Assembly (NCBI RefSeq): GCF_900637055.1
Contig: NZ_LR134338.1
Coordinates: forward strand, 2,800,001-2,864,000
Direction of reading: 5' to 3'
DNA: 64,000 nt
From: Brevibacillus brevis
GTDB lineage: Bacteria > Bacillota > Bacilli > Brevibacillales > Brevibacillaceae
Positions 19,482-30,100 of the stretch are shown here, piece by piece (position 1 is the first letter of the stretch; each line of letters starts with the position of its first letter). The notes below the pieces were generated by a model that was not told where the DNA came from, did no database searches, and saw nothing but the letters and a program-made list of their open reading frames with translations. A program made the translations under genes and the position numbers.

Positions 19482-20246
19482 ATGTCGGATACAATTACAT
19501 ACAATCTCGCAGTGGCCAATGGCAAACTGGACGCTGAATACGAGTATTGGAAACTGCAATTGCAAGGCGATCTTGTACTCAGTGCATTTCCTGCCGACCT
19601 TCCACGGGGAGATGCGCCGGAAAAAGCCTCACACGAATGTGTTTTTCCAGTCGCGCCGGATCTCGTAACCCGGCTGTTGCAGATGAGCAGGGGCTCTACC
19701 TATTCCCTGTATGTGCTCATCTTGGCTGCTGTGAACGTCCTGCTGGCCAAGTATTCTCGCAGCCAAGAGGTCGTAGTCGGCATGCCCGTGTTTCGGCAAG
19801 AGAGTAAGGACGGCCGTCATCTCAATCACTTGCTGTTGTTGCGCACTTCTCTTGAAGAGTGCGGCACGTTTCGGGATCTGGTGTTGAGTACGAAAGATAC
19901 GGTAACCGAAGCCAACCGCTATCAGAACTTCCCGATCCGGCAAGCACTGCAACTAGCCGGGCTAAGGACGGAGGATGAACAAGTACTGGTGCGAACACTG
20001 GTGTTGCACGATCAAATCCACGACAGTAACATTGTTCAGCCAGGTGAGACTCATGCGCAGTTTATCGTGCAAGGGAAAGATGAGGAATTGCAACTGATGG
20101 TACGCTTCGATGCCAGCCTGTACACAGCGGATGCCGTAGAGCGGTGGATGGTGCATCTGGAGCGTTTGTTGCGAATTGCGTTGTTCCAGCCTGATAGGCG
20201 GTTGGCAGATTTGCAGTTGATTGACGAAGAGGAGACGAATCTGACC
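19482..20246 (+). other. N-terminal half-condensation (C-lobe only) region
   Basis: The first roughly 255 residues of the Ser/Gly NRPS match the acceptor-side half of a condensation domain (patterns YVLILAAVNVLLAKYSR and VVVGMPV, then a LADLQLI linker into the A domain). The donor half and the HHxxxDG motif are absent. A complete C domain ends the preceding protein, so this piece is probably structural or a docking element. Confidence 0.7.
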
Positions 20247-23200
20247 CTGAATCAGTTCAACTCGACAGCGGTGGCGTATGACCAGGAGGAGACGGTGCAC
20301 GGGCTGTTTGAAAAAATGGCCAGGGCCTATCCGGATGCTCCAGCGGCCATTTTTGACACGCAGACGCTTTGCTACGGAGAGCTTAACGAGAAAGCAGGGC
20401 AATTAGCCCGTGTCTTGCGTACCAAAGGGGTGGGGCCGGATCAACCGGTCGGCATCATGACGGACCGCTCGCCGGAGATGATCATCGGGATTTTGGCGAT
20501 CTTGAAGGCGGGAGGGGCTTACCTTCCAATCGATCCCGGATATCCCAAGGAGCGGATCGCCTATCTGTTGCAAGACAGTCAAGCCAGACTCTTGCTAGTC
20601 AAGGGCGCTTTAGTGGATCTGCCTTTTGCGGGTGAGACACTGGATTTGGAAGATGAATGCTGGTACCAGGGCGAGAGTATCCTGGGCGTGACATCGGGCC
20701 CCCGTCATTTGGCGTATGTGATCTACACTTCCGGCTCAACCGGTCAGCCCAAGGGCGTGATGATCGAGCATCATGCCGTGATCAACCGCCTGCAATGGAT
20801 GCAAAAACGTTATCCCCTGACAGAGCAGGATGTGATCTTGCAGAAAACCCCGTTCAGTTTTGACGTTTCGGTCTGGGAGCTGTTCTGGTGGGGGATGACG
20901 GGGGCTTCGGCAGCATTTTTAGGGCCAGGAGAGGAGAAAAATCCGCAGGCGATCGTCGAGGCCGTAGAGCGTTGGGGCGTGACGGTGATGCACTTTGTGC
21001 CGTCAATGTTGCATCTGTTTCTGGAAGCGGTGGAGAGCACTGAGAGCGAAAAGCAGCTTAGCAGTCTTCGCCGCGTGTTCATCAGCGGGGAAGCGCTGCA
21101 GGTGCCGCAAGCGCACCGATGCAAGCGGTTGCTATCACAGACGGAACTGGTCAACCTGTACGGACCAACGGAAGCGACGGTGGACGTGTCGTTTCACGAC
21201 TGCACGGGCGATGCCGATCTGATGAGCGTGCCAATCGGGAAACCGATCGACAACATCGAGCTGTATGTGATTGACGAACAGCAACACCTGCAACCGATCG
21301 GGGTGCCGGGGGAACTGTGCATCGCTGGGGCGGGACTGGCGCGCGGGTATTGGAACAGGCCGGAACTGACGAGGGAAAAGTTTGTAGACAATCCGTTTCG
21401 TCCGGGGACGAAAATGTACAAGACGGGAGATCTGGCACGCTGGCTCCCGAACGGGGAAATCGAATACCTCGGTCGATTGGATCATCAGGTAAAAGTGCGT
21501 GGATACCGCATCGAGCTCGGGGAGATCGAGGCGGCGCTGGTTAAAGTGACAGGGATCCAGGAAGCAGTGGTGGCCGCCCGAGAAGTCGAGCCAGGAATCA
21601 AAGACCTGTGTGCTTATTACACGAAACAGGGCGATCTGACAGCAGGAGACATCCGGCAGGCGCTGACGGAGCGGATGCCGGGGTATATGGTACCGGGGTA
21701 CTTTGTGGAATTGGCGGAGATGCCGCTCACGCCAAATGGCAAGCTCGACCGCAAGCGACTACCGGACCCGAGGGGGCATCTGCAGCGGGAGACTAAGTAT
21801 GAGGCTCCCCGCAATGAGACGGAGGCGAAACTGGTCACCATCTGGCAAAAGGCGTTGGTATTAGAGCGGATTGGGATCGATGATCGCTATTTTGACATCG
21901 GCGGCGATTCGATCAAGTCGATCCGGGTGATCACATCCATCAACCGTGAATGGAAAATCGAGTTGCAGTTAATCGAGTTTTATCAACATCCCACGATCCG
22001 AGAGTTGGCGGCTTTCCTGCAAGCTAAGGAGCGGCGGGTAGAGGATGGTCGCCGGGCAGCAGTGATACAGGAAATGGAAAGCTGGAAATCCCAGTTGGTA
22101 GAGCAGGCAAACGATCCGTCGTGGCTGACGCACGGGGTGGAAGATTATTATCCGTTAAGCGATATTCAGCAAGGGATGATTTATCACTCCTTAAGCCGAC
22201 CTGACCTGTATGCCTATCACGATCAGTTTGTCTATCAATTTGAGGACAAAACATTTAATGAGGATGCTTTTCTCACTGCTCTGACTGCGCTTGTGGACAA
22301 GCATCCGATACTCAGAACGGAATTCAACCTTCAGGATTTTACGGCTCCTGTGCAGATCGTGCGAGAGAGGGGAACGCTTGACTACGAACTAATCTCATTG
22401 GTTGGAATGAATAAAGAGCAACAGGAAGCGGCGATTTTCCGAGCGATGGAAGAAGACCGGAAACGGCCGTTTTTCCAAAACGGGGTAGCAGCAAGTCCGT
22501 GGCGGATGAGGCTGTTCTGTCTGGATCAGTGCAATTATTCGATCGGGTGGTTTTACCATCATGCCCTGTTGGACGGTTGGAGCAATGCCTTGGTTATCAC
22601 GGAACTATCCGCGCTCTATTTTGCCGGAAAGCAGGGAGAAATTCAGGTCGAACCGCTCGCCTATAGCTACAAGGAACTGCTGATCGAACAAGCGATGTTG
22701 AAGCAGGGAGAGGACATCGCCACCTATTGGCGGCGTGAACTGGATGACTGCAAGCGCTTAGAGGTTTTGACAGCACAGAACTCGGCGATTTTAGATCAGG
22801 CGTTTATCAAGACGACGCTGACCTTTGGATCAGATACGGGCGTAATGCTGCGCCAGTTCGCCGCCGAGCACAAAACGACCATAAAGGCGGTCTGCTTCTC
22901 CGCCTACACGGCTATGATGAACAGCATGGCGCGGGAAGGAGATTTCCTTGTCGGTCTCGTGGTTAACAACCGTCCCCTGTGCGCAGACGGCGAACAGATT
23001 CTCGGGTGTTTCCTGAATACCGTGCCAGTGCGCGTACGTGTGGAGAAGGAGATCACTTGGCTTGACTTGTTGGACGACATGAATCGGAAGCTGACGGAGA
23101 TCCAGCAGTATGGGCGGGTTTCGCTGCAGCACATCCAGCAAGTAATCGGAAAAACAACGTTTGAAAGCAGTTCCTTGTTTGACAATTTCTTTAACTACGT

Positions 23201-25859
23201 GGATTTTCATGTGTTACGCCGAATCGATGCCAAGCAGCTGGCACATGGAGTCATCGACATTAACAACTTCGAACGTACCAACTCAGATCTGGATTTCACC
23301 TGTGTATTCGCAGAGGAACAGCTCTCAATTGTGCTGACAACTGCTGAGCGCGCCTATCCAAAGGCGGTGGCGGAGCGACTTTTAGCTATATACGAGCGTG
23401 CTCTGCACGCGATTATCGAAACACCCGAGCGGCCTATGAAGAAGTCTGATCTGTTGTTGCCAGACCAGCTAGATTATTTATGCCAACGCGCTGCCCGGAT
23501 GGCGAGGGTCGTGCCGCCCGGAACGATTCATGAGCGGTTCGAATCCCAGGCGGCATACCGTCCAACAGAGCCCGCTCTTGCTGCAAGGGATCAAGAACTG
23601 ACCTACGGGGAACTGAATCGTCGTGCCAATCAACTGGCTCGGCGCTTGCAGGAGAGCGGCGTTGGCCCAGGTAACATCGTCGGGCTGATGTGCGGCCGCA
23701 CAGTAGAATTGATCATCGGGCTGTTGGCGATCTTGAAAACGGGCGGCGCTTATCTTCCGATCGACCCAACTTATCCGCAAGAGCGCATCCGGCATATGAT
23801 CGAGGACAGCGGTACACAACTGTTGCTGTCTACGGAGACACTCTTGGGAGTAGGAACTTATACAGGCAAGTGGATCAATCTTGAAAATTCCTCTTTGTAT
23901 GAGGGGGAGAGCCCCAATCTCGGGGCAACCATCGGTGAGAAGGATCTGGCTTATTGCATCTACACCTCTGGTTCGACCGGCCGACCCAAGGGAGTGCTGT
24001 TGGAGCATCGCAACGTGGTCAACTTACTGTTGGGGATGGTAGAGCGGATCGATTTCAGGCCGGGCAATACGTTCGTTTCGGTGACGACTGTCTCCTTCGA
24101 CATATTTGTGTTGGAAACGCTCCTGCCGTTGATGAACGGGATGCGCGTCGTGTTAGCTACTGAAAAGGAACAGGCTGATCCTGCAGCGCTTGGTCGCTTA
24201 TTGGCGGCTAGCCAGGCAGACATATTCCAGACGACTCCGTCGAGGATCCAGCTGTTGCTCGGCGACGAGATCGGTCGGGCAGGACTCGCGGGACTGAGTG
24301 AGATTTTGATCGGCGGAGAGCCGTTTCACATGGATCTGATCAAATCGCTGCGAACTTGCACGAAGGCACGCTTGCATAACATGTATGGGCCAACGGAGAC
24401 CACAGTCTGGTCGATGACGGTAGATCTGACACATGCGGAAGAGGTAACACTTGGCGAACCAATCGCCAACACAGAGATTCTATTGCTTGACAGCAACGGG
24501 GAGATTCAGATGTTTGATGCGATTGGGGAACTGTGCATCGCAGGGGACGGGCTCGCGCGCGGGTATCACAACCGAGAGGATCTGACACAGGAGAAGTTCA
24601 TCCAGCACCCGCTCGACCCAGAGCGCCGACTGTACAAGACAGGCGATCTTGCCCTTTGGCGTACGAACGGTGAAATCCTCTATCTGGGCCGTCTCGATCA
24701 ACAGGTCAAGATTCGGGGACACCGCGTCGAACTCGGCGAGATCGAGCATGCCTTGGCAAGTGTGGAAGGGCTGCAAAAACCGATAGCGGCCGCTGTTCCA
24801 TCAGAGTCCGGCGAGAAGCTCCTTGTCGCGTATTATCTAGCCCCAGAAGAACTGCCCGTATTCGAACTGCGTGGGCATCTTGCCCTGCTTCTGCCGGACT
24901 ATATGCTGCCCAACGCTTTTGTCCGCCTCGATTCTTATCCGCTGCTGCCAAACGGAAAAATAGATCGAAAGGCATTGCCTGCGCCGCTTTTGACGCGGGA
25001 GGCGTTGGGTGTGCCCTACCAAGAGGCTGAGAGCAAGACTGAGAAGGAATTGGTCAGGCTGTGGCAATCTGTGTTGGGCGTGGAGACGATCGGCGTCCAT
25101 GACAACTTTTTCGAACTTGGCGGGAGTTCGATCTCCCTGGTGCAGTTCCACGTCAAGCTGGAACAACTCTATCCCGGCCGTGTGACAATCGCGGAGCTGT
25201 TCTCTCACTCGACAGTCCGCAATCTGGCCGTTCGTCTGGAACAATCGGACACGCAGTCGGTCATTAATATCAAGACAATCACCTTGCCGAAGCGTTTCCA
25301 AGCTCGAGGGGCGAGGAGTGAAGGGGCTGCTCTCCAATTCGCGCTTCCGGCTCCTCTGACAGAGGGTCTGCGGGAACTCGCGTTGCAAGAGAAGGTTGAT
25401 CTGGAAGACATTCTGCTGACCGCCGGTTTGTATTTATTCGGCGAGATTGTTCACGATCAGCCAATCACGCTTTATGCCATGGAGGAGAGGGATGTGCTGC
25501 GACCAGTATCTGTCGAACGCAGTCAAGTGCGTGATTTCTCGGAATTTTTCCAGCAAGTGCGAATGGCCCGGCACGATAGTTCCATCGACATCGCGATGGA
25601 TGCTGTACGTCTCCTCGCCTTTCGAAATCAAGCAGGCCAAGTGGCACCGCTGTTTTATCGCCAGGATTCGGTCAGAAGCGGGGAGCGATTGGGAGAATGG
25701 TTCGGTTTCGCGCTCGGGCATGCGGACAGCAGTGGGACGATAAAATTCGTGTGCGACTATGATGGGGGCTTGTTACAACGCAACGCTCTTGAAGAATGGA
25801 TTCGCGGCTTTGTCAGATTACTGCAAGCGATCCTGATAAAAATGAAACCGGAGGTCTGA
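19482..25859 (+). CDS. NRPS, C-lobe fragment-A(Ser)-T-C-A(Gly)-T-C-lobe fragment
   Basis: The protein of 2125 residues contains two modules. Residues 1-255 match only the second half of a condensation domain, with no HHxxxDG. The first A domain (about 270-780) has pocket residues D-V-W-H-F-S-L-V-D-K, identical to the EntF serine code. A carrier follows (GGDSIKS near 808). A full C domain has HHALLDG near 1027. The second A domain (about 1350-1830) reads D-I-L-Q-L-G-M-V-W-K, near the glycine code DILQLGLIWK. The second carrier has GGSSISL near 1882. Residues from about 1925 to the end again resemble a lone C-domain second half. The predicted role is to add Ser then Gly, after which the chain returns to a KS. 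ATG 19482 follows AGGGAGAG, 12 bases after the preceding stop. Confidence 0.92.
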   Translation: MSDTITYNLAVANGKLDAEYEYWKLQLQGDLVLSAFPADLPRGDAPEKASHECVFPVAPDLVTRLLQMSRGSTYSLYVLILAAVNVLLAKYSRSQEVVVGMPVFRQESKDGRHLNHLLLLRTSLEECGTFRDLVLSTKDTVTEANRYQNFPIRQALQLAGLRTEDEQVLVRTLVLHDQIHDSNIVQPGETHAQFIVQGKDEELQLMVRFDASLYTADAVERWMVHLERLLRIALFQPDRRLADLQLIDEEETNLTLNQFNSTAVAYDQEETVHGLFEKMARAYPDAPAAIFDTQTLCYGELNEKAGQLARVLRTKGVGPDQPVGIMTDRSPEMIIGILAILKAGGAYLPIDPGYPKERIAYLLQDSQARLLLVKGALVDLPFAGETLDLEDECWYQGESILGVTSGPRHLAYVIYTSGSTGQPKGVMIEHHAVINRLQWMQKRYPLTEQDVILQKTPFSFDVSVWELFWWGMTGASAAFLGPGEEKNPQAIVEAVERWGVTVMHFVPSMLHLFLEAVESTESEKQLSSLRRVFISGEALQVPQAHRCKRLLSQTELVNLYGPTEATVDVSFHDCTGDADLMSVPIGKPIDNIELYVIDEQQHLQPIGVPGELCIAGAGLARGYWNRPELTREKFVDNPFRPGTKMYKTGDLARWLPNGEIEYLGRLDHQVKVRGYRIELGEIEAALVKVTGIQEAVVAAREVEPGIKDLCAYYTKQGDLTAGDIRQALTERMPGYMVPGYFVELAEMPLTPNGKLDRKRLPDPRGHLQRETKYEAPRNETEAKLVTIWQKALVLERIGIDDRYFDIGGDSIKSIRVITSINREWKIELQLIEFYQHPTIRELAAFLQAKERRVEDGRRAAVIQEMESWKSQLVEQANDPSWLTHGVEDYYPLSDIQQGMIYHSLSRPDLYAYHDQFVYQFEDKTFNEDAFLTALTALVDKHPILRTEFNLQDFTAPVQIVRERGTLDYELISLVGMNKEQQEAAIFRAMEEDRKRPFFQNGVAASPWRMRLFCLDQCNYSIGWFYHHALLDGWSNALVITELSALYFAGKQGEIQVEPLAYSYKELLIEQAMLKQGEDIATYWRRELDDCKRLEVLTAQNSAILDQAFIKTTLTFGSDTGVMLRQFAAEHKTTIKAVCFSAYTAMMNSMAREGDFLVGLVVNNRPLCADGEQILGCFLNTVPVRVRVEKEITWLDLLDDMNRKLTEIQQYGRVSLQHIQQVIGKTTFESSSLFDNFFNYVDFHVLRRIDAKQLAHGVIDINNFERTNSDLDFTCVFAEEQLSIVLTTAERAYPKAVAERLLAIYERALHAIIETPERPMKKSDLLLPDQLDYLCQRAARMARVVPPGTIHERFESQAAYRPTEPALAARDQELTYGELNRRANQLARRLQESGVGPGNIVGLMCGRTVELIIGLLAILKTGGAYLPIDPTYPQERIRHMIEDSGTQLLLSTETLLGVGTYTGKWINLENSSLYEGESPNLGATIGEKDLAYCIYTSGSTGRPKGVLLEHRNVVNLLLGMVERIDFRPGNTFVSVTTVSFDIFVLETLLPLMNGMRVVLATEKEQADPAALGRLLAASQADIFQTTPSRIQLLLGDEIGRAGLAGLSEILIGGEPFHMDLIKSLRTCTKARLHNMYGPTETTVWSMTVDLTHAEEVTLGEPIANTEILLLDSNGEIQMFDAIGELCIAGDGLARGYHNREDLTQEKFIQHPLDPERRLYKTGDLALWRTNGEILYLGRLDQQVKIRGHRVELGEIEHALASVEGLQKPIAAAVPSESGEKLLVAYYLAPEELPVFELRGHLALLLPDYMLPNAFVRLDSYPLLPNGKIDRKALPAPLLTREALGVPYQEAESKTEKELVRLWQSVLGVETIGVHDNFFELGGSSISLVQFHVKLEQLYPGRVTIAELFSHSTVRNLAVRLEQSDTQSVINIKTITLPKRFQARGARSEGAALQFALPAPLTEGLRELALQEKVDLEDILLTAGLYLFGEIVHDQPITLYAMEERDVLRPVSVERSQVRDFSEFFQQVRMARHDSSIDIAMDAVRLLAFRNQAGQVAPLFYRQDSVRSGERLGEWFGFALGHADSSGTIKFVCDYDGGLLQRNALEEWIRGFVRLLQAILIKMKPEV
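25254..25856 (+). other. C-terminal C-lobe-like tail preceding a PKS hand-off
   Basis: The last roughly 200 residues of the Ser/Gly NRPS, after the final carrier, resemble a lone second half of a C domain (LTEGLRELALQEKVDLEDILLTAG, then DFSEFF). A homologous tail closes the NRPS at 54877. Both precede a KS on the next assembly-line protein, so an NRPS-to-PKS interface role is inferred. Confidence 0.6.
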
Positions 25860-25864
25860 TCAGA

Positions 25865-27130
25865 ATGAGGAAGATCGCATTCATATTCCCGGGACAAGGC
25901 TCCCAATACGTCGGCATGGGCCAAGGATTGTACAAGGCGTATGAGGTTGCCAAGCGCACGTTCGAGGAAGCGGACGAGGCGCTTGGGTATCATCTGTCCG
26001 ACATGTGTTTTCATGGTCCAGCCGATGAACTGCAAAAGACAGAGTTCACGCAACCGGCGATCTTAACGCATAGCATAGCGGCCTATCGCGTGTTTGAGCA
26101 GGAATTTGGCCTGCGTCCACATTTTTTGGCTGGCCACAGCCTGGGTGAGATCACGGCGCTGGTCTGCGCCGGAGCGATTCCGTTTGCCGATGCGGTAGGC
26201 ATCGTGCAAAAGCGCGGACTGTTTATGCAACAAGCAGTCCCGGTCGGCGTCGGGACGATGTCGGCAATATCCGACCTAGATCCGCTGACAGTGGAAGAGG
26301 TCTGCCACGAACTTGATACACCGGAAGAGCGCGTGACGGTTTCCAATTACAACACGCCGAGACAGACTGTCATTGCCGGCCATGTTACAGCGATTGAGCG
26401 TGCGGAACAGCGTCTTCGTTCGATGGGGGGCAGTGTCGTTCGGCTGAAAGTCAGCGCGCCGTTCCATTGTCCCTTAATGAAAGAAGCAGCTTTTCAATTG
26501 GAGCATGAACTGCTCGACCATCAGTACGCGGACCTGAGCACGCCAGTGATTGCCAACGTGAACGCTCTGCCTTACTTAGGGGCGAAGAACATCGTGGAAA
26601 AGCTCACCGTGCAGATGACCCGGCCGATCCAATGGAATCAGACCATGCACTTCCTGAAAAACCAAGGTGTAAATGTGGTAATTGAATTGGGACCAGGTGT
26701 GGTTCTGCGCAACATGATGCGCAAGACCTTTGCGGATGTGCACAGTTTCTCTTTTGATAAGGATGAAGATATCGCTAACATGAACGAACTGTTCGACTCT
26801 GGCGTTCTGGCGTACCCGTGCCTGATCTCGAGAAGCTTAGCCATCGCTGTTTGCACACGTAATTCCACCTGGGATGTAGATGCTTATCAATCCGGTGTTG
26901 TGGAACCCTACCGCCGCATTCAGACGATGCTTCAGGAGATCGAACAGAACGGCCTGGAACCGACTCTTGAGCAAAAGAGAGCAGCGCTCGACATGCTGCT
27001 CTCCGTGTTCCGTACCAAAGGCACGCCGATCGAGGAACAAAAGGAGCGGTTTCGACAGCTGTTTGAGGAGACTAACTCCCGTCACTTGTTCCCTGACTTT
27101 GACATCACCTCCGAGTTGGTCATCAGGTAG
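25865..27130 (+). CDS. Trans-acting acyltransferase 2 with C-terminal helical extension
   Basis: This second FabD-type acyltransferase has 421 residues. The catalytic Ser92 is in GHSLGE, the His in SAPFHCP, and the carboxylate-binding Arg in VQKRG. It shares with the first enzyme the extra C-terminal 100 residues (ISRSLAIAVCTRN through LSVFRTKGTP). The ATG at 25865 follows CGGAGGT and lies five bases after the NRPS stop. The longer in-frame start at 25796 would overlap that gene with no ribosome binding site. It is expected to supply malonyl units in trans to the AT-less modules, probably as the general malonyl transferase, although which of the two enzymes loads which unit cannot be told from motifs alone. 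Confidence 0.9.
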   Translation: MRKIAFIFPGQGSQYVGMGQGLYKAYEVAKRTFEEADEALGYHLSDMCFHGPADELQKTEFTQPAILTHSIAAYRVFEQEFGLRPHFLAGHSLGEITALVCAGAIPFADAVGIVQKRGLFMQQAVPVGVGTMSAISDLDPLTVEEVCHELDTPEERVTVSNYNTPRQTVIAGHVTAIERAEQRLRSMGGSVVRLKVSAPFHCPLMKEAAFQLEHELLDHQYADLSTPVIANVNALPYLGAKNIVEKLTVQMTRPIQWNQTMHFLKNQGVNVVIELGPGVVLRNMMRKTFADVHSFSFDKDEDIANMNELFDSGVLAYPCLISRSLAIAVCTRNSTWDVDAYQSGVVEPYRRIQTMLQEIEQNGLEPTLEQKRAALDMLLSVFRTKGTPIEEQKERFRQLFEETNSRHLFPDFDITSELVIR

Positions 27131-27144
27131 TGGGGGGAGATCCT

Positions 27145-30100
27145 GTGGATAATTTGCTTGATTTTCGTATTATGGAATTCCGTGATGACCCAGTGGATAT
27201 CGATATCCAAAGTGTTTCCAAAAAGGACATTGCCATTATCGGCATGGCAGTTCGGTTTCCTCATGCTGAAACGGTTGAAGAATTCTGGCAAAACATCTCC
27301 GGGGGCATGGATTCCATACGCGAATTCCCCTTATCTCGGCGCAAGGACACCTTGCCACTCCTGCGTCATCAAGGGGTGCCCCCGCAAGAGATCACGTATA
27401 TCAAAGGTGGCTTTCTCAGGGATGTGGATACTTTTGATTACCGATTTTTCGGGCTCTCTTATGCGGAAGCGAGTCTGATGGACCCTTGCCAGCGGTTGTT
27501 CCTGCAAACCGCTTGGCAAGCACTGGAGGATGCTGGATACGGAGGTGACAGGCTGGCTTCCACGAAGACAGGAGTGTACTTAGGATTTAGCAATGACTTC
27601 GATACCGAGCGCACGTACAAGCGCTACATCTTTGAAATACAACCTGAATCCTCGGCGCTAGCTTTCACGGGAAATAGCAAGGCGATCATTGCGAGCCGTC
27701 TGTCGTACCTGCTCGATCTGAAAGGTCCTTCTATGGTCATCGACACGACTTGTTCGTCCTCTCTGGTGGCTGTGCACTTGGCCTGCCAAGCGATCCGGAA
27801 CGGGGATTGTGACAACGCCTTGGTAGGAGGTATTGAAGTTCACCTCTTGCCCTTACAGGCAGACGCTCATGAAAAAATGGGCATCGAATCGTCTGACTAC
27901 AAAACGAAGTCGTTCGATCACCGCTCCAATGGCTCCGGCAACGGGGAGGGAGTAGCGGCCGTCTTGCTGAAGCCTTTCGATCAAGCGTTGCGAGACGGGG
28001 ATGCGATCTATGCGGTGATCAAGGGAAGTGCGATCAACCAAGACGGTGCTTCGATGGGGCTGACCGCTCCGAATGCGAAAGCACAGGAGCAAGTCTTGCT
28101 CGAAGCATGGAAAGCAGCTGGCATCGATCCGACTACACTCACCTACATCGAAGCGCACGGTAGCGGAACGCAGCTCGGCGATCCGATTGAAGTGGAGGGA
28201 CTGCACAAGGCGTTTGCGCACTACACAACCGAGCAACAGTTTTGCGGGATCGGTTCCGTCAAAACCAACATCGGACATCTCGGCAATTGTGCAGGTATCG
28301 CCGGGTTGATTAAGACCACCCTTGCTTTACAGCACGAGAGGTTGCCGGCCTCATTACATTTCCAGCGACCCAACGGCAAGATTCCGTTTATTAGCTCCCC
28401 TCTCTATGTGGTAGACGAGACACGCCCGTGGGAGACGGACAACGGACAACCGCGCCGGGCTGGGGTAAGTTCATTCGGACTGAGCGGAACGAACTGCCAT
28501 GTCGTATTGGAGGAAGCGCCACGTGTCGTCAAGGAGAGGGTGAAAGGTTCTCGCCTGCACTTGCTCACCCTGTCTGCCAAAAGCCAATCTGCGTTGTTGG
28601 AACTGGTAGACCGTTACCGGGAGCGGTTGAAACAGTCCATTGACCTTACGCCCGCTGATCTCTGTTACACGGCGAACACAGGACGTGGGCACTACGGTCA
28701 TCGCCTCGCAATTGTGTTCGAGAACCTTCATGATCTTGAAAACAAGTTGTGCGGTATCGAAGATGTGGACCGTCTACCGACCGATGTGTACGCCGGTGTG
28801 CACAGGTTGACATCTGTCGAGGGGGCCAAGTGCGAGGCGCATGCCCGCACCAATAGTGAATTGCAAATTCTCACGGAGCAAACGCGCACCTTATTGGCCG
28901 ACATGGACAAGGAAGCCGCCACATACGCACAGTTGTCCAGATTGGCGGACTTGTATGTGCAGGGGGCATCGGTGCCCTGGCAGGCTTTGTATACCCATGG
29001 ACGGGTCGTTCATTTGCCCGTATACCCCTTTGAGAAATCTCGTTGCTGGATCGACAACCCACCGGAGACCAGTCTGTTTCATGTCATCGGATGGCAGAGC
29101 GTTCAGAACGAGTTGATTCTATCACCTCTCACAGGCGCGGTCCTATTTTTGAAGGGACGGAGCTTGTGGTCGGAGCGCATGCTGGCAGAGTTAAAAAGGT
29201 TGGCCGTGCGCGTTGTGGAAGTGTCTATGGGAACTGAGTATGCACATACGGGTAACGACGCGTACACTATTCGTCCCATTCAAGAGGACTATAGCCGCTT
29301 GATTGGAGATCTAAAGGGCGTGAGCATCGAGACAATCCTGCACGCCGGTATGATCGGGAACGATCCACAAGCGACTGCGCTTGAAGCGCTGGAAGAAGCC
29401 CAGCAGCGCGGAGTTTGGAGTCTCTTCCACCTGACCAAAGCGACGCTTGAACACAAGTGGAAACACCCTGTTGAAATCTTGTTGCTCGGTCAGCAAGTCT
29501 ATGAAGTGACGGGGAGCGAGTCCACTTTGTATCCTGAAGCGGCCCCTCTCTTTGGATTGGGGAAAGTCGTTTCCCATGAGTACCCGCATTTGTCCTGCAC
29601 TTGTCTCGATCTTGACGAAACTGGCGATCCGGTTCAGGTGGCGGCATGGCTTGGAGTGAAGGATCGACCTTATCTGACGGCGATCCGCGGCACAGAGCGT
29701 TATACGGAGGTCTTGCGTCCGTTGGCTGTTCGCCCGAATGCTCCGGCACCAGTTAAACGAGGCGGGGCCTATCTGATCACCGGCGGCACCGGCGGTATGG
29801 CTTTGGAAGTGGCTAGATATCTGTCAGAGCAGGAACGTGTAACGATTGCGTTGGTGAGCCGTTCGGAGTTGCCTGCACGTTCGGAGTGGGAGCGACTGTT
29901 GGCAGGCAAGCCCTCGCGCAAACTACGCAACGCGCTCGAACGGTTGATAGAGATTGAACAGAACGGAGCCAATCTGCGGTTCTATGCGGCTGACGTTGCA
30001 GACGAAGCACAGATGAAGTCTGTGATCGCAGATCTGCGGGCGACATCTGGTCGCATCTGTGGTGTCGTGCATGCAGCCGGAGTTGCAGGAAACGGATTTC

